A DNA stretch of 64,000 nucleotides from Thalassobius sp047123305 (GCF_047123305.1 NZ_CP138918.1:3038001-3102000); one strand, 5' to 3'. Positions 18,385 through 27,191 are shown, counted from the first letter of the stretch. The notes: generated from the letters alone by a model not told the origin. Numbers and translations are program-made.

Positions 18385-19134
18385 ATGAGCTCGATCTGGG
18401 AATATGCCAACCCAAAGAAATTCATTGCGACCACCAACCGGCTGCTGCCCTGGGTGGCGGGGCTGGCGCTGGTGCTGACCACGGTCGGGCTGGTCTGGGG
18501 GTTTTTCTTTACGCCGGATGATTTCCGTCAGGGATCGACCGTAAAGATCATCTATATTCATGTGCCCTCGGCGATGATGGCGATCAACGCCTGGGCGATG
18601 ATGCTGGTGACCTCGCTGATCTGGATCGTGCGGCGGCACCATGTCTCGGCGCTGGCAGCGCGGGCGGCGGCACCCATTGGTGCGGTGATGACGCTGATTG
18701 CCCTGGCCACCGGCGCGATCTGGGGCCAGCCGATGTGGGGCACTTGGTGGGAATGGGACCCTCGGCTGACCTCCTTCCTTATCCTGTTCCTGTTCTACCT
18801 TGGCTATATGGCGCTGTGGGCGGCGATCGAAAATGATGACACCGCTGCGGATCTGACCGCGATTCTGTGTCTGGTTGGCTCGGTCTTTGCGATCCTCAGC
18901 CGCTATGCCGTGAACTTCTGGAACCAGGGCCTGCATCAGGGCGCTTCGGTGCTGCGGGCGGGGGCTTTGGCCGGCGACACCGAAGAGCGTGTCAGCAATG
19001 TTTTTGCCACCCCATTGTTCATTTCGATGGCGGGCTTCCTGTTGCTGTTCGTGGCGCTGGTGTTCCTGCGCACCCAAACTGAAATTCGCGCCCGCCGGAT
19101 GCGGGCGCTTCTGGCCCGTGAAAGGATGAGCTGA
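18385..19134 (+). CDS. ccmC: Haem-handling protein CcmC
   Basis: Six-helix inner-membrane protein that attaches haem to CcmE. The Trp-rich WWD motif (WGQPMWGTWWEWDPRLTS, about residues 113-130) and flanking His residues (YIHVPSAMMAIN before it, the AVNFWNQGLHQG loop after it) bind haem at the periplasmic face. At 249 aa it is typical. A very strong AGGAGAGGGAC precedes the ATG. The stop codon overlaps the ccmD start (TGATG). Confidence 0.97.
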   Translation: MSSIWEYANPKKFIATTNRLLPWVAGLALVLTTVGLVWGFFFTPDDFRQGSTVKIIYIHVPSAMMAINAWAMMLVTSLIWIVRRHHVSALAARAAAPIGAVMTLIALATGAIWGQPMWGTWWEWDPRLTSFLILFLFYLGYMALWAAIENDDTAADLTAILCLVGSVFAILSRYAVNFWNQGLHQGASVLRAGALAGDTEERVSNVFATPLFISMAGFLLLFVALVFLRTQTEIRARRMRALLARERMS

Positions 19135-19289
19135 TGCCTGATCTGGGGAAATACGCTGTTGAGGTGCTGTCGTCTTATGGCGTCTCCTTGGGGCTGCTCG
19201 CGGTGCTTGTGATTGCTTCGGTTCTGCGCGCGCGCAAGGTCAAAGCGCAGCTGGATGAGGTCGAAGCGCGGAGCAAACAAGATGGCTAA
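19134..19289 (+). CDS. ccmD: Haem exporter small subunit CcmD (51 aa)
   Basis: Tiny one-helix protein that holds CcmC and CcmE together in the maturation complex. It starts at the ATG at 19134, sharing one base with the ccmC stop, and reads MPDLGKYAVEVLSSYGVSLG, a hydrophobic helix (LLAVLVIASVLRARK) and a charged tail (LDEVEARSKQDG), which is the standard CcmD layout (xLGKYAxxVLxxY). The TAA at 19287 overlaps the ccmG start by 8 bp. Its position and topology identify it despite its size. Confidence 0.93.
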   Translation: MPDLGKYAVEVLSSYGVSLGLLAVLVIASVLRARKVKAQLDEVEARSKQDG

Positions 19290-19824
19290 ACTCAACCCTC
19301 TGATGATCCTGCCGCCGGTGATTTTTGGCGGCCTTGCGGTGATGTTCTATGTCGGCATGCAGCGGGAAAACCCGGATGAGCTGCCGACCGCGCTGGCGGG
19401 GCGCGAGGTGCCTGTGGTAGAGATCACACCGCTGGGCGATCTGCCGCTGTTTGATGAGGCCAAGCTGAAAGACGGCGAGGTCAAGCTGGTCAACTTCTGG
19501 GCCAGCTGGTGTGCGCCGTGCCGGGTTGAACACCCCAACCTTGAGGATCTGCGGGCGCAGGGCATTCCGGTTTACGGGGTGAACTACAAGGACAACCCAC
19601 AGAACGCGCTAGATTTTCTGGCAGATCTTGGCAACCCCTATGAAGCGGTTGGCCAGGATGCCAATGGCCGTATGGCGCTGAACTGGGGCGTTTACGGTGT
19701 GCCGGAAACCTATGTGATTGACGGCGAAGGCCGGATTGTGACCCGCCATGCCGGACCGGTGACCCAACGGGTGATCGAGGCCACACTTGGCCCCGCGATA
19801 GAAAAGGCCCGCGCGGCGCAGTAA
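19282..19824 (+). CDS. ccmG: Periplasmic thiol:disulfide oxidoreductase CcmG (DsbE)
   Basis: Membrane-anchored thioredoxin that reduces apocytochrome c or CcmH before haem attachment. The N-terminal anchor (LMILPPVIFGGLAVMFYVG) is followed by a thioredoxin domain with active site WASWCAPCRVEHP (Cys-Ala-Pro-Cys). The ending includes the DsbE-specific GVYGVPETYVIDGEGRI with the cis-Pro. The ATG at 19282 gives 180 aa and overlaps ccmD; an ATG at 19213 would add a basic stretch of ccmD read in another frame. Last gene of the ccm operon. ccmE, ccmF and ccmH are not nearby. Confidence 0.95.
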   Translation: MAKLNPLMILPPVIFGGLAVMFYVGMQRENPDELPTALAGREVPVVEITPLGDLPLFDEAKLKDGEVKLVNFWASWCAPCRVEHPNLEDLRAQGIPVYGVNYKDNPQNALDFLADLGNPYEAVGQDANGRMALNWGVYGVPETYVIDGEGRIVTRHAGPVTQRVIEATLGPAIEKARAAQ

Positions 19825-19852
19825 GCGTCAGTCACAGCGCATTGCAGACAAG

Positions 19853-19880
19853 AAACGCCTCCGCACTTCGGGGGCGTTTT
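19853..19880 (+). terminator. Terminator of the ccm operon
   Basis: AAACGCC and GGCGTTT pair as the outer stem of a hairpin with a TTCG-containing loop, followed by TTTTCC, 28 bases after the ccmG stop. Confidence 0.8.
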
Positions 19881-19927
19881 CCTTTGGGGCAGGGGGCTGG
19901 CTGCCCAGATCGGAGCGGGGGAAGGGG

Positions 19928-20356
19928 TCAGCCCTTAGCGTCATAGGCCCCGCGGGCCTTGGTGATCAGCGCCTCTTGCTCTACTGCCCAGGTGGCCAGG
20001 CCAGTGACATGGGACAGCAACGATTGGCCCAGCGGGGTCAGGCTGTATTCCACCGTTGGTGGGCTGGTTGGCTGCACCTCGCGATGCACCAGCCCGTCCC
20101 GTTCCAGCCCGCGCAGGGTGACGGTGAGCATCCGTTGCGAAATTCCCTCTACAGCGCGCAGGAGCTGGCGAAACCGTTCCGTGCGACGGCCCAGACGCAG
20201 GATCACCAGCACCGACCATTTGTCGCCAATCCTGTCCAGGACATCGCGCACAGGGCAGGTGCCGGCAAAGTCATTCTGCACCCAGGTATCCACACCTGCG
20301 TTCATGTCTTCCACCACTTCGGGGGTTACTTCTGTGTGCCTATCTGACGGAATCAT
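19928..20356 (-). CDS. HxlR-family winged-helix transcriptional regulator (142 aa)
   Basis: Redox/aldehyde-type DNA-binding regulator of the HxlR (DUF24) family. The conserved Cys near the start (FAGTCPVRDVLDRIGDKWSVLVILRLG) is the position that senses electrophiles or oxidants in the family. The winged helix follows (RFRQLLRAVEGISQRMLTVTLRGLERDGLVHREV, then the wing PTVEYSLTPLGQSLL). The ATG at 20356 was chosen because AGAAGG lies just upstream. It is divergent from an NmrA-like oxidoreductase gene, with a perfect palindrome in the shared promoter, so it probably regulates that gene and itself. Confidence 0.92.
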   Translation of the reverse strand: MIPSDRHTEVTPEVVEDMNAGVDTWVQNDFAGTCPVRDVLDRIGDKWSVLVILRLGRRTERFRQLLRAVEGISQRMLTVTLRGLERDGLVHREVQPTSPPTVEYSLTPLGQSLLSHVTGLATWAVEQEALITKARGAYDAKG

Positions 20357-20391
20357 GCCTTCTTTTACACCTTTCAGCGAATCTCTATGTG

Positions 20392-20414
20392 GGTGGTTAC
20401 CAATCGTAACCACC
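20392..20414. promoter_or_regulatory. Candidate HxlR operator (9-bp perfect inverted repeat)
   Basis: GGTGGTTAC, a 5-base spacer CAATC, then GTAACCACC. It sits midway between the divergent HxlR start (20356) and the NmrA-like gene start (20434), where a repressor or activator of both would bind. Assignment to HxlR is an inference from position. Confidence 0.65.
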
Positions 20415-20433
20415 TTATCATGAGGAACCAGAG

Positions 20434-21333
20434 ATGACAAAAGAAGTAGCCGTATTTGGCGCCACCGGCGCACAGGGCGCCCCCGTTGTAGAAGAGGCGC
20501 TGAAGGCAGGGCTGAAAGTCCGCGCCGTCGCCCGCAGCACCGCCTCCGTTGCCGCCCGCCACCCTGCGGCGCAGCCGGTTGCCGCCACCCTGGACGAACC
20601 CGAAGCGCTGGTTGCGGCACTGAGCGGTGTGGGCGCCGCCTTTGTGCATCTGCCCGCGCCCACTGATCCGGAAGCACCGCAACGCTGGCTTGGCAATCTG
20701 CTGGCTGCGGCAGGGGAGGCAGAACTGCCCCTGTTGGTCTATACCACCAGCGGTTCAACCGGTGAACGTTACCCCACCTCGATGATGAACCAAGGCTATA
20801 TGGCTGCGCGGGATGCGATTCTGAATTCCGGTATTCCGGCCATTGTGCTGCAACCCACGATCTATCTGGAAAATCTGCAGATCCCCGGTTTCATGCCTGA
20901 ACTGGCCGACAAAGGTGTGGTGGACTACCCGCCGCTGCGCCCGGAACAGCGGGTCAGCTGGACCTCGCACCGCGATCAGGCAATTGTTGCGGCTGCCGCC
21001 CTGCAACGCCCGGATCTGGCGGGGCAGGCGTTTGAGGTTGCGAGCCCCGGCCCCTTGCTGGGCGCAGAACTGGCAAAGGCCCTGTCAGGCTGGATCGACC
21101 GTCCGGCCAGCTTCCAGCCCAGCACACCCGAAGCTTTTGGCGCCCGGGTCGAAGAGGCGCTGCAGGCCCCGGGCATGGCGTTTGTGCTGAACGATTTCTA
21201 CGGGGCACTGGTCCAGATGGAGCCTGAGGCAATGGTGATCGACACCGCCGCGCTGGAGGCCACGTTCGGCGTAGAATTGACCGCAGCCAAAGATCACATC
21301 GCCACCTGGGCCAAAGCTCCCGTCACCGCCTGA
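20434..21333 (+). CDS. NmrA/NAD(P)-binding atypical SDR oxidoreductase (299 aa)
   Basis: Rossmann-fold protein of the NmrA/azoreductase-like group. The N-terminal dinucleotide motif is VAVFGATGAQGAPVVEEAL. The centre reads LPLLVYTTSGSTGERYPTSMMNQGY and LQPTIYLENLQIPGF, as in NmrA-like NAD(P)H-binding proteins that act as quinone/azo reductases or redox sensors. No classical YxxxK SDR triad is obvious. It is paired divergently with an HxlR regulator, a common arrangement for stress-inducible quinone or aldehyde reductases. Confidence 0.87.
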   Translation: MTKEVAVFGATGAQGAPVVEEALKAGLKVRAVARSTASVAARHPAAQPVAATLDEPEALVAALSGVGAAFVHLPAPTDPEAPQRWLGNLLAAAGEAELPLLVYTTSGSTGERYPTSMMNQGYMAARDAILNSGIPAIVLQPTIYLENLQIPGFMPELADKGVVDYPPLRPEQRVSWTSHRDQAIVAAAALQRPDLAGQAFEVASPGPLLGAELAKALSGWIDRPASFQPSTPEAFGARVEEALQAPGMAFVLNDFYGALVQMEPEAMVIDTAALEATFGVELTAAKDHIATWAKAPVTA

Positions 21334-21356
21334 TTGGGCCAGATCGAACTGGGGGT

Positions 21357-21376
21357 GCCCGGCAAAATTGCCGGGC
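21357..21376 (+). terminator. Hairpin after the NmrA-like gene
   Basis: GCCCGGCAA-AA-TTGCCGGGC, a 9-bp perfect stem starting 24 bases after the stop. No T-run follows, so termination is uncertain. Confidence 0.5.
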
Positions 21377-21576
21377 GCTCTGTGCTTAAAAGGTTGCTGA
21401 AAAGAGGTACGCAAAAAAGGGCTTCAAGAAACCGGACCAGACGACCCTCTCCAATCGTATAGCCTATCCATTAGTACGACCTAACTGCCGGGATTTTAGC
21501 AATTGGGTTGTAAAAATAAGACCAATTTCCTGTGACATGTTGATGTCAGGTAGAAATTTGTGACCTCGCAAAACCA

Positions 21577-21600
21577 AAGGGCGCCCCGTGGGGCGCCCTT
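21577..21600 (-). terminator. Intrinsic terminator of acnA
   Basis: AAGGGCGCCCC-GT-GGGGCGCCCTT, an 11-bp perfect stem located 29 bases beyond the acnA stop; on the minus strand TTGGTTTTG follows. Confidence 0.82.
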
Positions 21601-21628
21601 CGTTGTGGTGTGAAAAAGGGAAAAGCGA

Positions 21629-24316
21629 TCAGCTTTTGGCCAGATTGCGCAGCACGTAGTGCAGCACGCCGCCGTTTTCGATGTATTCGACCTCTACCTC
21701 GGTATCGATCCGGCATTTCAGTTGGATCTCTTTCACCGTGCCATCCGCCATTGTGATGGTGCAGGGCACCTCTTGCAGCGGCGTGACGGTATCAAGGCCG
21801 GAGATGCTGACGGTTTCATCCCCCGTCAGGCCTAGCGTCGTGCGGCTGTCGCCACCGGTAAATTCTAAAGGAATCACCCCCATGCCGACCAGATTGGACC
21901 GGTGAATGCGCTCAAAGCTTTCGGCGATCACAGCCTTTACGCCCAACAGCGCGGTGCCCTTTGCCGCCCAGTCGCGGCTGGAGCCTGCGCCATATTGTTC
22001 GCCGCCAAAGACCACCAGCGGCGTGTCGGCCGCCTGATAGGCCATCGACGCCTCATAAACCGAAGTCTGCTGCCCGTCCGGTCCCTTGGTGTAGCCCCCC
22101 TCGACCCCATCAAGCATCTCATTCTTGACCCGGATATTGGCGAAGGTGCCGCGCATCATGATCTCATGGTTGCCGCGCCGCGATCCGTAAGAGTTAAACT
22201 CGCGCGGTTGCACCTGCCGATCCAACAGATACTGCCCTGCCGGTGTGGTGCTGGCAAAACTGCCCGCGGGCGAGATATGGTCGGTGGTGATCATATCCCC
22301 CAGCATCAACAGAACCTTGGCGCCTTCGACATTGCTGATGGAGCCCGGCTCCGTTCCCATGCCCTGAAAATAGGGTGGGTTCTGGATATAGGTTGAACTG
22401 GCGGGCCAGTCATAGACCTCTTGCTGTGGCACCTCAACGCCGCGCCATTTGTCATCCCCCTTGAAAACATCGGCGTATTTGCTGAGGAAAGCGTCGCGGG
22501 TCACGGTCTGTTCGACCAGTTCGGCGATTTCAGCGTTGCTGGGCCAGATGTCTTTCAGAAACACGTCCTTGCCCTCACGATCCTGCCCCAGCGGTTCCGC
22601 TGTCAGGTCGATGTTCATGTCCCCCGCCAGCGCATAGGCCACCACCAAAGGCGGCGAAGCCAGATAGTTTGCACGCACATCGGGGCTGATCCGTCCTTCG
22701 AAGTTGCGGTTACCGGAAAGCACAGCGGTGGCCACCAGATCGCCTTCGGCAATGGCGTCGGAAATCTCTTTCTGGATCGGGCCAGAGTTGCCGATACAGG
22801 TGGTGCAGCCGTATCCCACAAGGTTGAACCCGATGGCGTCCAGATCGTCCTGCAATCCCGCCTTTTCCAGATAATCCGTCACCACCTGAGACCCCGGCGC
22901 CAGTGAGGTCTTGACCCAGGGTTTGCGATCCAGCCCCCGTTCGCGGGCTTTGCGCGCCACCAGTCCGGCCCCAATCATCACATAGGGGTTAGAGGTGTTG
23001 GTGCAGGAGGTGATCGAAGCAATCACCACCTTGCCCGAGGACATAGCGTAATCTTCGCCTGCTACCGCCACGGATTTGTCCATCGGACGTTTGAAAGTCT
23101 CTGCCATCTCTGTGCCAAAGGCGGCGCTGGCGTCCGTCAGGGCGATATGATCCTGTGGCCGTTTCGGACCCGAGATCGCCGGCACAATGGTGCCCATGTC
23201 CAGCGCAAGCGTGGAGGTATAGACCGGATCATACTCCGCACCCCGCCAAAGCCCGTTTTCTTTTGCATAGGTTTCGACCAGCGCAATCCGATCCTCATCG
23301 CGCCCGGTCTGACGGAGATAGCGCAGGGTTTCGCCATCGATAGGGAAGAAGCCGCAGGTCGCACCATATTCCGGCGCCATATTGGCAATGGTGGCGCGAT
23401 CCGCCAGCGGCAGATTGTCCAACCCGTCGCCGTAAAACTCAACAAACTTGCTGACAACCCCATGTTCACGCAGCATTTCCACCACTTTCAGCACCAGATC
23501 GGTCGCGGTGGTCCCCTCGACCATCTCTCCGGTCAGCTTGAAGCCCACCACCTCAGGGATCAGCATGGAAATCGGTTGCCCCAGCATCGCTGCCTCAGCC
23601 TCGATCCCGCCAACGCCCCAGCCCAGCACGGCCAAACCGTTCACCATGGTGGTGTGGCTGTCAGTGCCAACCAGCGTGTCGGGGTAGGCGACCATCTCAC
23701 CGTTCTGGTCAGTGTCGGACCAGATGGTCTGCGCCAGATATTCCACGTTCACCTGATGGCAGATCCCAGTGCCTGGCGGCACCACGCGGAAATTGTTAAA
23801 GGCTGATTGCCCCCATTTCAGGAACTGGTAGCGTTCCATGTTGCGCTCATATTCACGGTCCACATTCATCTGGAACGCCCGCGGATTGCCGAATTCGTCA
23901 ATCATCACGGAATGGTCAATGACAAGATCCACCGGGTTCAGCGGGTTGATCTTCTGCGCGTCGCCGCCCAGCCCCACAATGCCGTCCCGCATCGCCGCCA
24001 GATCGACCACAGCCGGCACACCGGTGAAATCCTGCATCAGCACGCGGGCCGGGCGATAGGCGATCTCGCGCGGGTTCTGCCCCCCCTGCGCGCCCCAGTC
24101 AGCAAAGGCTTTGATGTCCTCCAGTGACACCGTACGCCCGCCGTCCTCAAATCGCAGCATATTCTCAAGAACGACCTTCAAAGCCGCAGGAAGATTGGAA
24201 AAATCGCCAAGGCCTGCCTCTTGGGCAGCGGGAATAGAATAGTAAGAAAGGGTTTGGGAACCTGCGGTGACGGTCCGACGTGTCTTGGCGGAATCCTGTC
24301 CAACGGTAATGGGCAT
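21629..24316 (-). CDS. acnA: Aconitate hydratase AcnA
   Basis: TCA-cycle enzyme that interconverts citrate and isocitrate with a [4Fe-4S] cluster. The cluster Cys ligands are visible in ITSCTNTSNP and GCTTCIGNSGP, and the swivel domain carries YGAGSSRDWAAKGTALLGVKAVIAESFERIHRSNLVGMG. At 895 aa it is the normal AcnA/IRP-type length. The ATG at 24316 is preceded by GGGAGG. It is a single-gene unit ending in a strong hairpin. The upstream 258-base gap is shared with the divergent DUF1223 gene and holds a perfect palindrome. Confidence 0.98.
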   Translation of the reverse strand: MPITVGQDSAKTRRTVTAGSQTLSYYSIPAAQEAGLGDFSNLPAALKVVLENMLRFEDGGRTVSLEDIKAFADWGAQGGQNPREIAYRPARVLMQDFTGVPAVVDLAAMRDGIVGLGGDAQKINPLNPVDLVIDHSVMIDEFGNPRAFQMNVDREYERNMERYQFLKWGQSAFNNFRVVPPGTGICHQVNVEYLAQTIWSDTDQNGEMVAYPDTLVGTDSHTTMVNGLAVLGWGVGGIEAEAAMLGQPISMLIPEVVGFKLTGEMVEGTTATDLVLKVVEMLREHGVVSKFVEFYGDGLDNLPLADRATIANMAPEYGATCGFFPIDGETLRYLRQTGRDEDRIALVETYAKENGLWRGAEYDPVYTSTLALDMGTIVPAISGPKRPQDHIALTDASAAFGTEMAETFKRPMDKSVAVAGEDYAMSSGKVVIASITSCTNTSNPYVMIGAGLVARKARERGLDRKPWVKTSLAPGSQVVTDYLEKAGLQDDLDAIGFNLVGYGCTTCIGNSGPIQKEISDAIAEGDLVATAVLSGNRNFEGRISPDVRANYLASPPLVVAYALAGDMNIDLTAEPLGQDREGKDVFLKDIWPSNAEIAELVEQTVTRDAFLSKYADVFKGDDKWRGVEVPQQEVYDWPASSTYIQNPPYFQGMGTEPGSISNVEGAKVLLMLGDMITTDHISPAGSFASTTPAGQYLLDRQVQPREFNSYGSRRGNHEIMMRGTFANIRVKNEMLDGVEGGYTKGPDGQQTSVYEASMAYQAADTPLVVFGGEQYGAGSSRDWAAKGTALLGVKAVIAESFERIHRSNLVGMGVIPLEFTGGDSRTTLGLTGDETVSISGLDTVTPLQEVPCTITMADGTVKEIQLKCRIDTEVEVEYIENGGVLHYVLRNLAKS

Positions 24317-24440
24317 TTTGGCCTCCCTCGAAATGTGAAAAGGGTATTGCTGCGAAATTTCTGCCGCATCCGTTGCCCCCGATCAAGCGATCATTGCGCC
24401 GCCTCGGTGCGCAACCAGCGCGCAGCCCCTGCGCGTCTGT

Positions 24441-24452
24441 TCACAATTGTGA
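24441..24452. promoter_or_regulatory. Palindrome in the acnA/DUF1223 intergenic region
   Basis: TCACAATTGTGA is a perfect 12-bp palindrome. Related GTGACA hexamers recur downstream at about 24476 and 24498. A regulator-binding site for either divergent gene is plausible; the protein is unknown. Confidence 0.4.
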
Positions 24453-24574
24453 CATTGCCGCCATGATCGCCGCTTGTGACAGTGGCCTCACCCTCTCGTG
24501 ACACATCCTTGATTGGTCATTTCAATCCAATACCCCTAGAACGGAACAAAGATCATCGTTGGGGAACGAACCAC

Positions 24575-25288
24575 ATGCGCCAGATCGCATCTCTGCTCAC
24601 TGCCGGCCTTGTTGCCGGACTTGCCTTTATCGGGGCCGCGCAGGCGGACGACCGCCCCGTTGTGGTGGAGCTTTACACCTCGCAGGGCTGTTCCTCCTGC
24701 CCACCCGCAGATGCCTATCTGGCGGATCTGGTCGGGCGCGAAGATGTGATCCCGCTGGCGCTGCATGTGGATTATTGGGACTATATCGGCTGGAAAGATG
24801 CCTTTGCCGATCCCCAATTCACCACCCGCCAGAAAGCCTATGCCGCCGCCGCCGGACGTCGTTCGATCTACACGCCGCAGATGATTGTGAACGGACAGGA
24901 ACATGTTGTCGGCAACCACCCCAAGGATGTTGCCGCGCTGATCTCACGCCATGCCAGCCATGATGTACCGGTTGAGCTGACGTTGCAGCGTGCGGGCGAT
25001 ACCTTGCAAATTTTGGCTGTGCCGCAGGTCAAGCCACGCCGCACCGTGGTGCAGCTGGTGCGTTATATCCCGCAGCGCTCGGTGCAGATCCGGTCCGGCG
25101 AAAACGCTGGCCGGACAATCTCTTACGTCAATATCGTGACCTCATGGGAACGGCTGGATCACTGGGACATGCGTGCCCCGCTGACACTGTCGGCCAAGGT
25201 CAAAGGAACGGAGCCTGTGGTGGTGATCCTGCAAGAAGTCACCAAAAAGGGGCCAGGCCGCATCCTGAACGCCGCCCGGCTGCGTTAA
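24575..25288 (+). CDS. DUF1223 secreted thioredoxin-like protein (237 aa)
   Basis: Exported protein of the DUF1223 family. A clear signal peptide (ASLLTAGLVAGLAFIGAAQA) is followed directly by the domain start VVELYTSQGCSSCPPADAYLADLV, whose CSSC pair has a thioredoxin-like placement. The family continues with HVDYWDYIGWKDAFADPQFTTRQKAY and YTPQMIVNGQEHVVG. The ATG at 24575 begins the signal peptide; the in-frame extension to 24476 has no ribosome-binding site. Biochemical role unknown; a periplasmic redox function is a guess from the Cys pair. It is convergent with the acyltransferase gene, 3 bases apart. Confidence 0.88.
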   Translation: MRQIASLLTAGLVAGLAFIGAAQADDRPVVVELYTSQGCSSCPPADAYLADLVGREDVIPLALHVDYWDYIGWKDAFADPQFTTRQKAYAAAAGRRSIYTPQMIVNGQEHVVGNHPKDVAALISRHASHDVPVELTLQRAGDTLQILAVPQVKPRRTVVQLVRYIPQRSVQIRSGENAGRTISYVNIVTSWERLDHWDMRAPLTLSAKVKGTEPVVVILQEVTKKGPGRILNAARLR

Positions 25289-25291
25289 TCT

Positions 25292-26179
25292 TCAGCTTTT
25301 CCAGCGCCGGTGCACCCAGAACCATTGTTCGGGATGTTGCCGCACCATTGCCTCCAGCGCGTCGTTCATCGCCTGCGCCATCTCTTCAGCGGTGGAGTGC
25401 GGGATCTCTTCTTGGATAAGCGCCTTGAGGCTTAACCCATCAGGCTGACGAACACCAAAGACTGGCAGAACCAAGGCGTTGTATTTCAACGCCATTTCCG
25501 CAGCCGATAGGGTGGTCTTGGCCGGGTGACCAAAGAAGGTCAGGTCAGCCCCGTCGCCCACATGTTGGTCCACCAGTAGCGCAATGATACCGCCGCCGCG
25601 CAGGTATTTTACCATCTGCGCCAGCCCTTTGCGCCCGCGCGGGAAGGCCGGTTCCGCCACACCGCGGATCGCGTCTTCCCAATGGGCATTGAAATAGGCG
25701 TTGTCCAGCGGGCGAAACAGGGCGCCGACGGGGCTGAATTCGCGGCTGACCGTGGCCCGCACCGTGTCGTGGTTGCCAAAATGGCCGGACACCAGAATGA
25801 CGGGTCGGCCCTCTGCATGGGCTTTTTGCAGCGCTGGCAGGCCTGGACCTTCGGGATGGGTGTCTGCCAGATGTGCCTTCAGGGCGGTGCCGGAATAGAT
25901 TTCGATCAAGGTGCGGCCAAAGTTTTCAGGCACTTGTCGGCAGAGACGTTGTTTTTCGCCCTCCGGCAAGTCGGGCCAGACCAGGTCCAGATTGGCCCGC
26001 ACCCGTTTGCGGTAGCCCAATGGCGGCGCCAGCACGCGGCCCATCAAGCCTCCCATCAGCCGCACCCGCAGCCCATAGGGCAGGGCCAAGGCCAGCTTCA
26101 ATGGCGCGCTTAATACGGCGTTAGCCAGATAGGCACGCAGGCGCTTGGGAACGGGCTCTTTGGCCGGTGTGGCAGGCAT
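25292..26179 (-). CDS. Lysophospholipid/lauroyl acyltransferase, LpxL (HtrB)-like (295 aa)
   Basis: Inner-membrane acyltransferase that adds the secondary acyl chain to lipid A. The catalytic HX4D motif is present (VSGHFGNHDTVRA, about residue 134). Family features PVILVSGHFGN, LLVDQHVGDGADLTFFGHPAKTT and EQWFWVHRRWKS follow; the last is the standard LpxL/LpxM ending (xWVHRRWK). A hydrophobic N-terminal stretch lies at residues 16-45. It starts 2 bases after the stop of the upstream EamA transporter gene, so the two form an operon. Confidence 0.92.
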   Translation of the reverse strand: MPATPAKEPVPKRLRAYLANAVLSAPLKLALALPYGLRVRLMGGLMGRVLAPPLGYRKRVRANLDLVWPDLPEGEKQRLCRQVPENFGRTLIEIYSGTALKAHLADTHPEGPGLPALQKAHAEGRPVILVSGHFGNHDTVRATVSREFSPVGALFRPLDNAYFNAHWEDAIRGVAEPAFPRGRKGLAQMVKYLRGGGIIALLVDQHVGDGADLTFFGHPAKTTLSAAEMALKYNALVLPVFGVRQPDGLSLKALIQEEIPHSTAEEMAQAMNDALEAMVRQHPEQWFWVHRRWKS

Positions 26180-26181
26180 GG

Positions 26182-27051
26182 TCAGCTCCGCTGTGGCTGC
26201 GCATCTTGTGCGTTTTCGCGGTGCCAGACATAGAGCCCGGACGCCACAATCACAAGGGCCCCCACAATGGTCCAGACATCCGGATATTCGTCAAAAAACA
26301 GCATGCCCCAGAGCGTCGCAAAGATCAGCCCCACATAGGCAAAAGGCGCCAGCATGCCCGCTTCCCCAAGGCTGAGGGATTTGATCAGCAGCAGTTGAGA
26401 CACGGTGCCAAAAGTTGCCAGCAGGATCAGCAGTCCAAAGGCGGCCAGATCTAGTGGCTGCCAGTAAAACGGCACGATGCAACTCAGGATGAGGGCGCCA
26501 AAAGCCGCCGTGTAGAGCAGCGAGGTCCAGGGATCCTCCTTCATGCCAACATAGCGGGTCACCAGATTGTAGGCCGAATAACAGATCGCTGCGCCGAGCG
26601 GGAACAACGCGTAGGCCGAAAACACCCCGCTGCCCGGGCGAATAATGATCAAAGCCCCGATCAGCGAAACCGCAATACCCATCGCCCTGCGCGGACCAAG
26701 GGGTTCGCCCAGGAAAAGCGCCGCACCCAGGGTGATCAGCACCGGGTTCACATCCATAATCGCGGTTGCTTCCGCCAGGCCGATGTTGGAAATGCCGAAA
26801 AAGAAACAGCCCGTTGCGCCCATCAGGATGACCGACCGGAAAAACTGCAATCCGGGATAGCGGGTCCGTGCCACGGTTTTGAGCCGGGGCAAGACAATAA
26901 GAAAAACCATTACGGCCTGACCGGCATAGCGGGCCCAAATCGCCTGCACCGTGCCCACCCTTTGGCTCAGTTCCTTGGCGGTGGCGTCCATGGCTGCAAA
27001 AAAGAAGATGGCGGCGATCATTAAGAGGATGGCGGTGGATTTCTGCGTCAT
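26182..27051 (-). CDS. DMT-superfamily (EamA) transporter (289 aa)
   Basis: Ten-helix drug/metabolite transporter built of two EamA repeats; its substrate is unknown. The first repeat starts STAILLMIAAIFFFAAMDATAKELSQ and the second LGAAICYSAYNLVTRYVGMKEDPW. The conserved ends of each half are visible (DVNPVLITLGAALFLGEPLGPRRAMGIAVSLIGALII; FAYVGLIFATLWGMLFFDEYPDVWTIVGALVIVASGLYV). The ATG at 27051 was chosen because the helix begins there and CAGG lies upstream; a start at 27090 would add a Pro/Gly-rich tail. First gene of the pair with the LpxL-like enzyme. Confidence 0.9.
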   Translation of the reverse strand: MTQKSTAILLMIAAIFFFAAMDATAKELSQRVGTVQAIWARYAGQAVMVFLIVLPRLKTVARTRYPGLQFFRSVILMGATGCFFFGISNIGLAEATAIMDVNPVLITLGAALFLGEPLGPRRAMGIAVSLIGALIIIRPGSGVFSAYALFPLGAAICYSAYNLVTRYVGMKEDPWTSLLYTAAFGALILSCIVPFYWQPLDLAAFGLLILLATFGTVSQLLLIKSLSLGEAGMLAPFAYVGLIFATLWGMLFFDEYPDVWTIVGALVIVASGLYVWHRENAQDAQPQRS

Positions 27052-27191
27052 TTTGCCTGTAGCTCCCGGCCGGCCCGGGACAGGCGGCATCGTTTGGGGA
27101 CCCGTCCCAGCAGCGGTTCCTGGTGGGTCTTTCAGTCCGACTTAGCGCAGAATTCCATATTTGTCATTGTCTTACGTTGGCCTGTCTCCTT

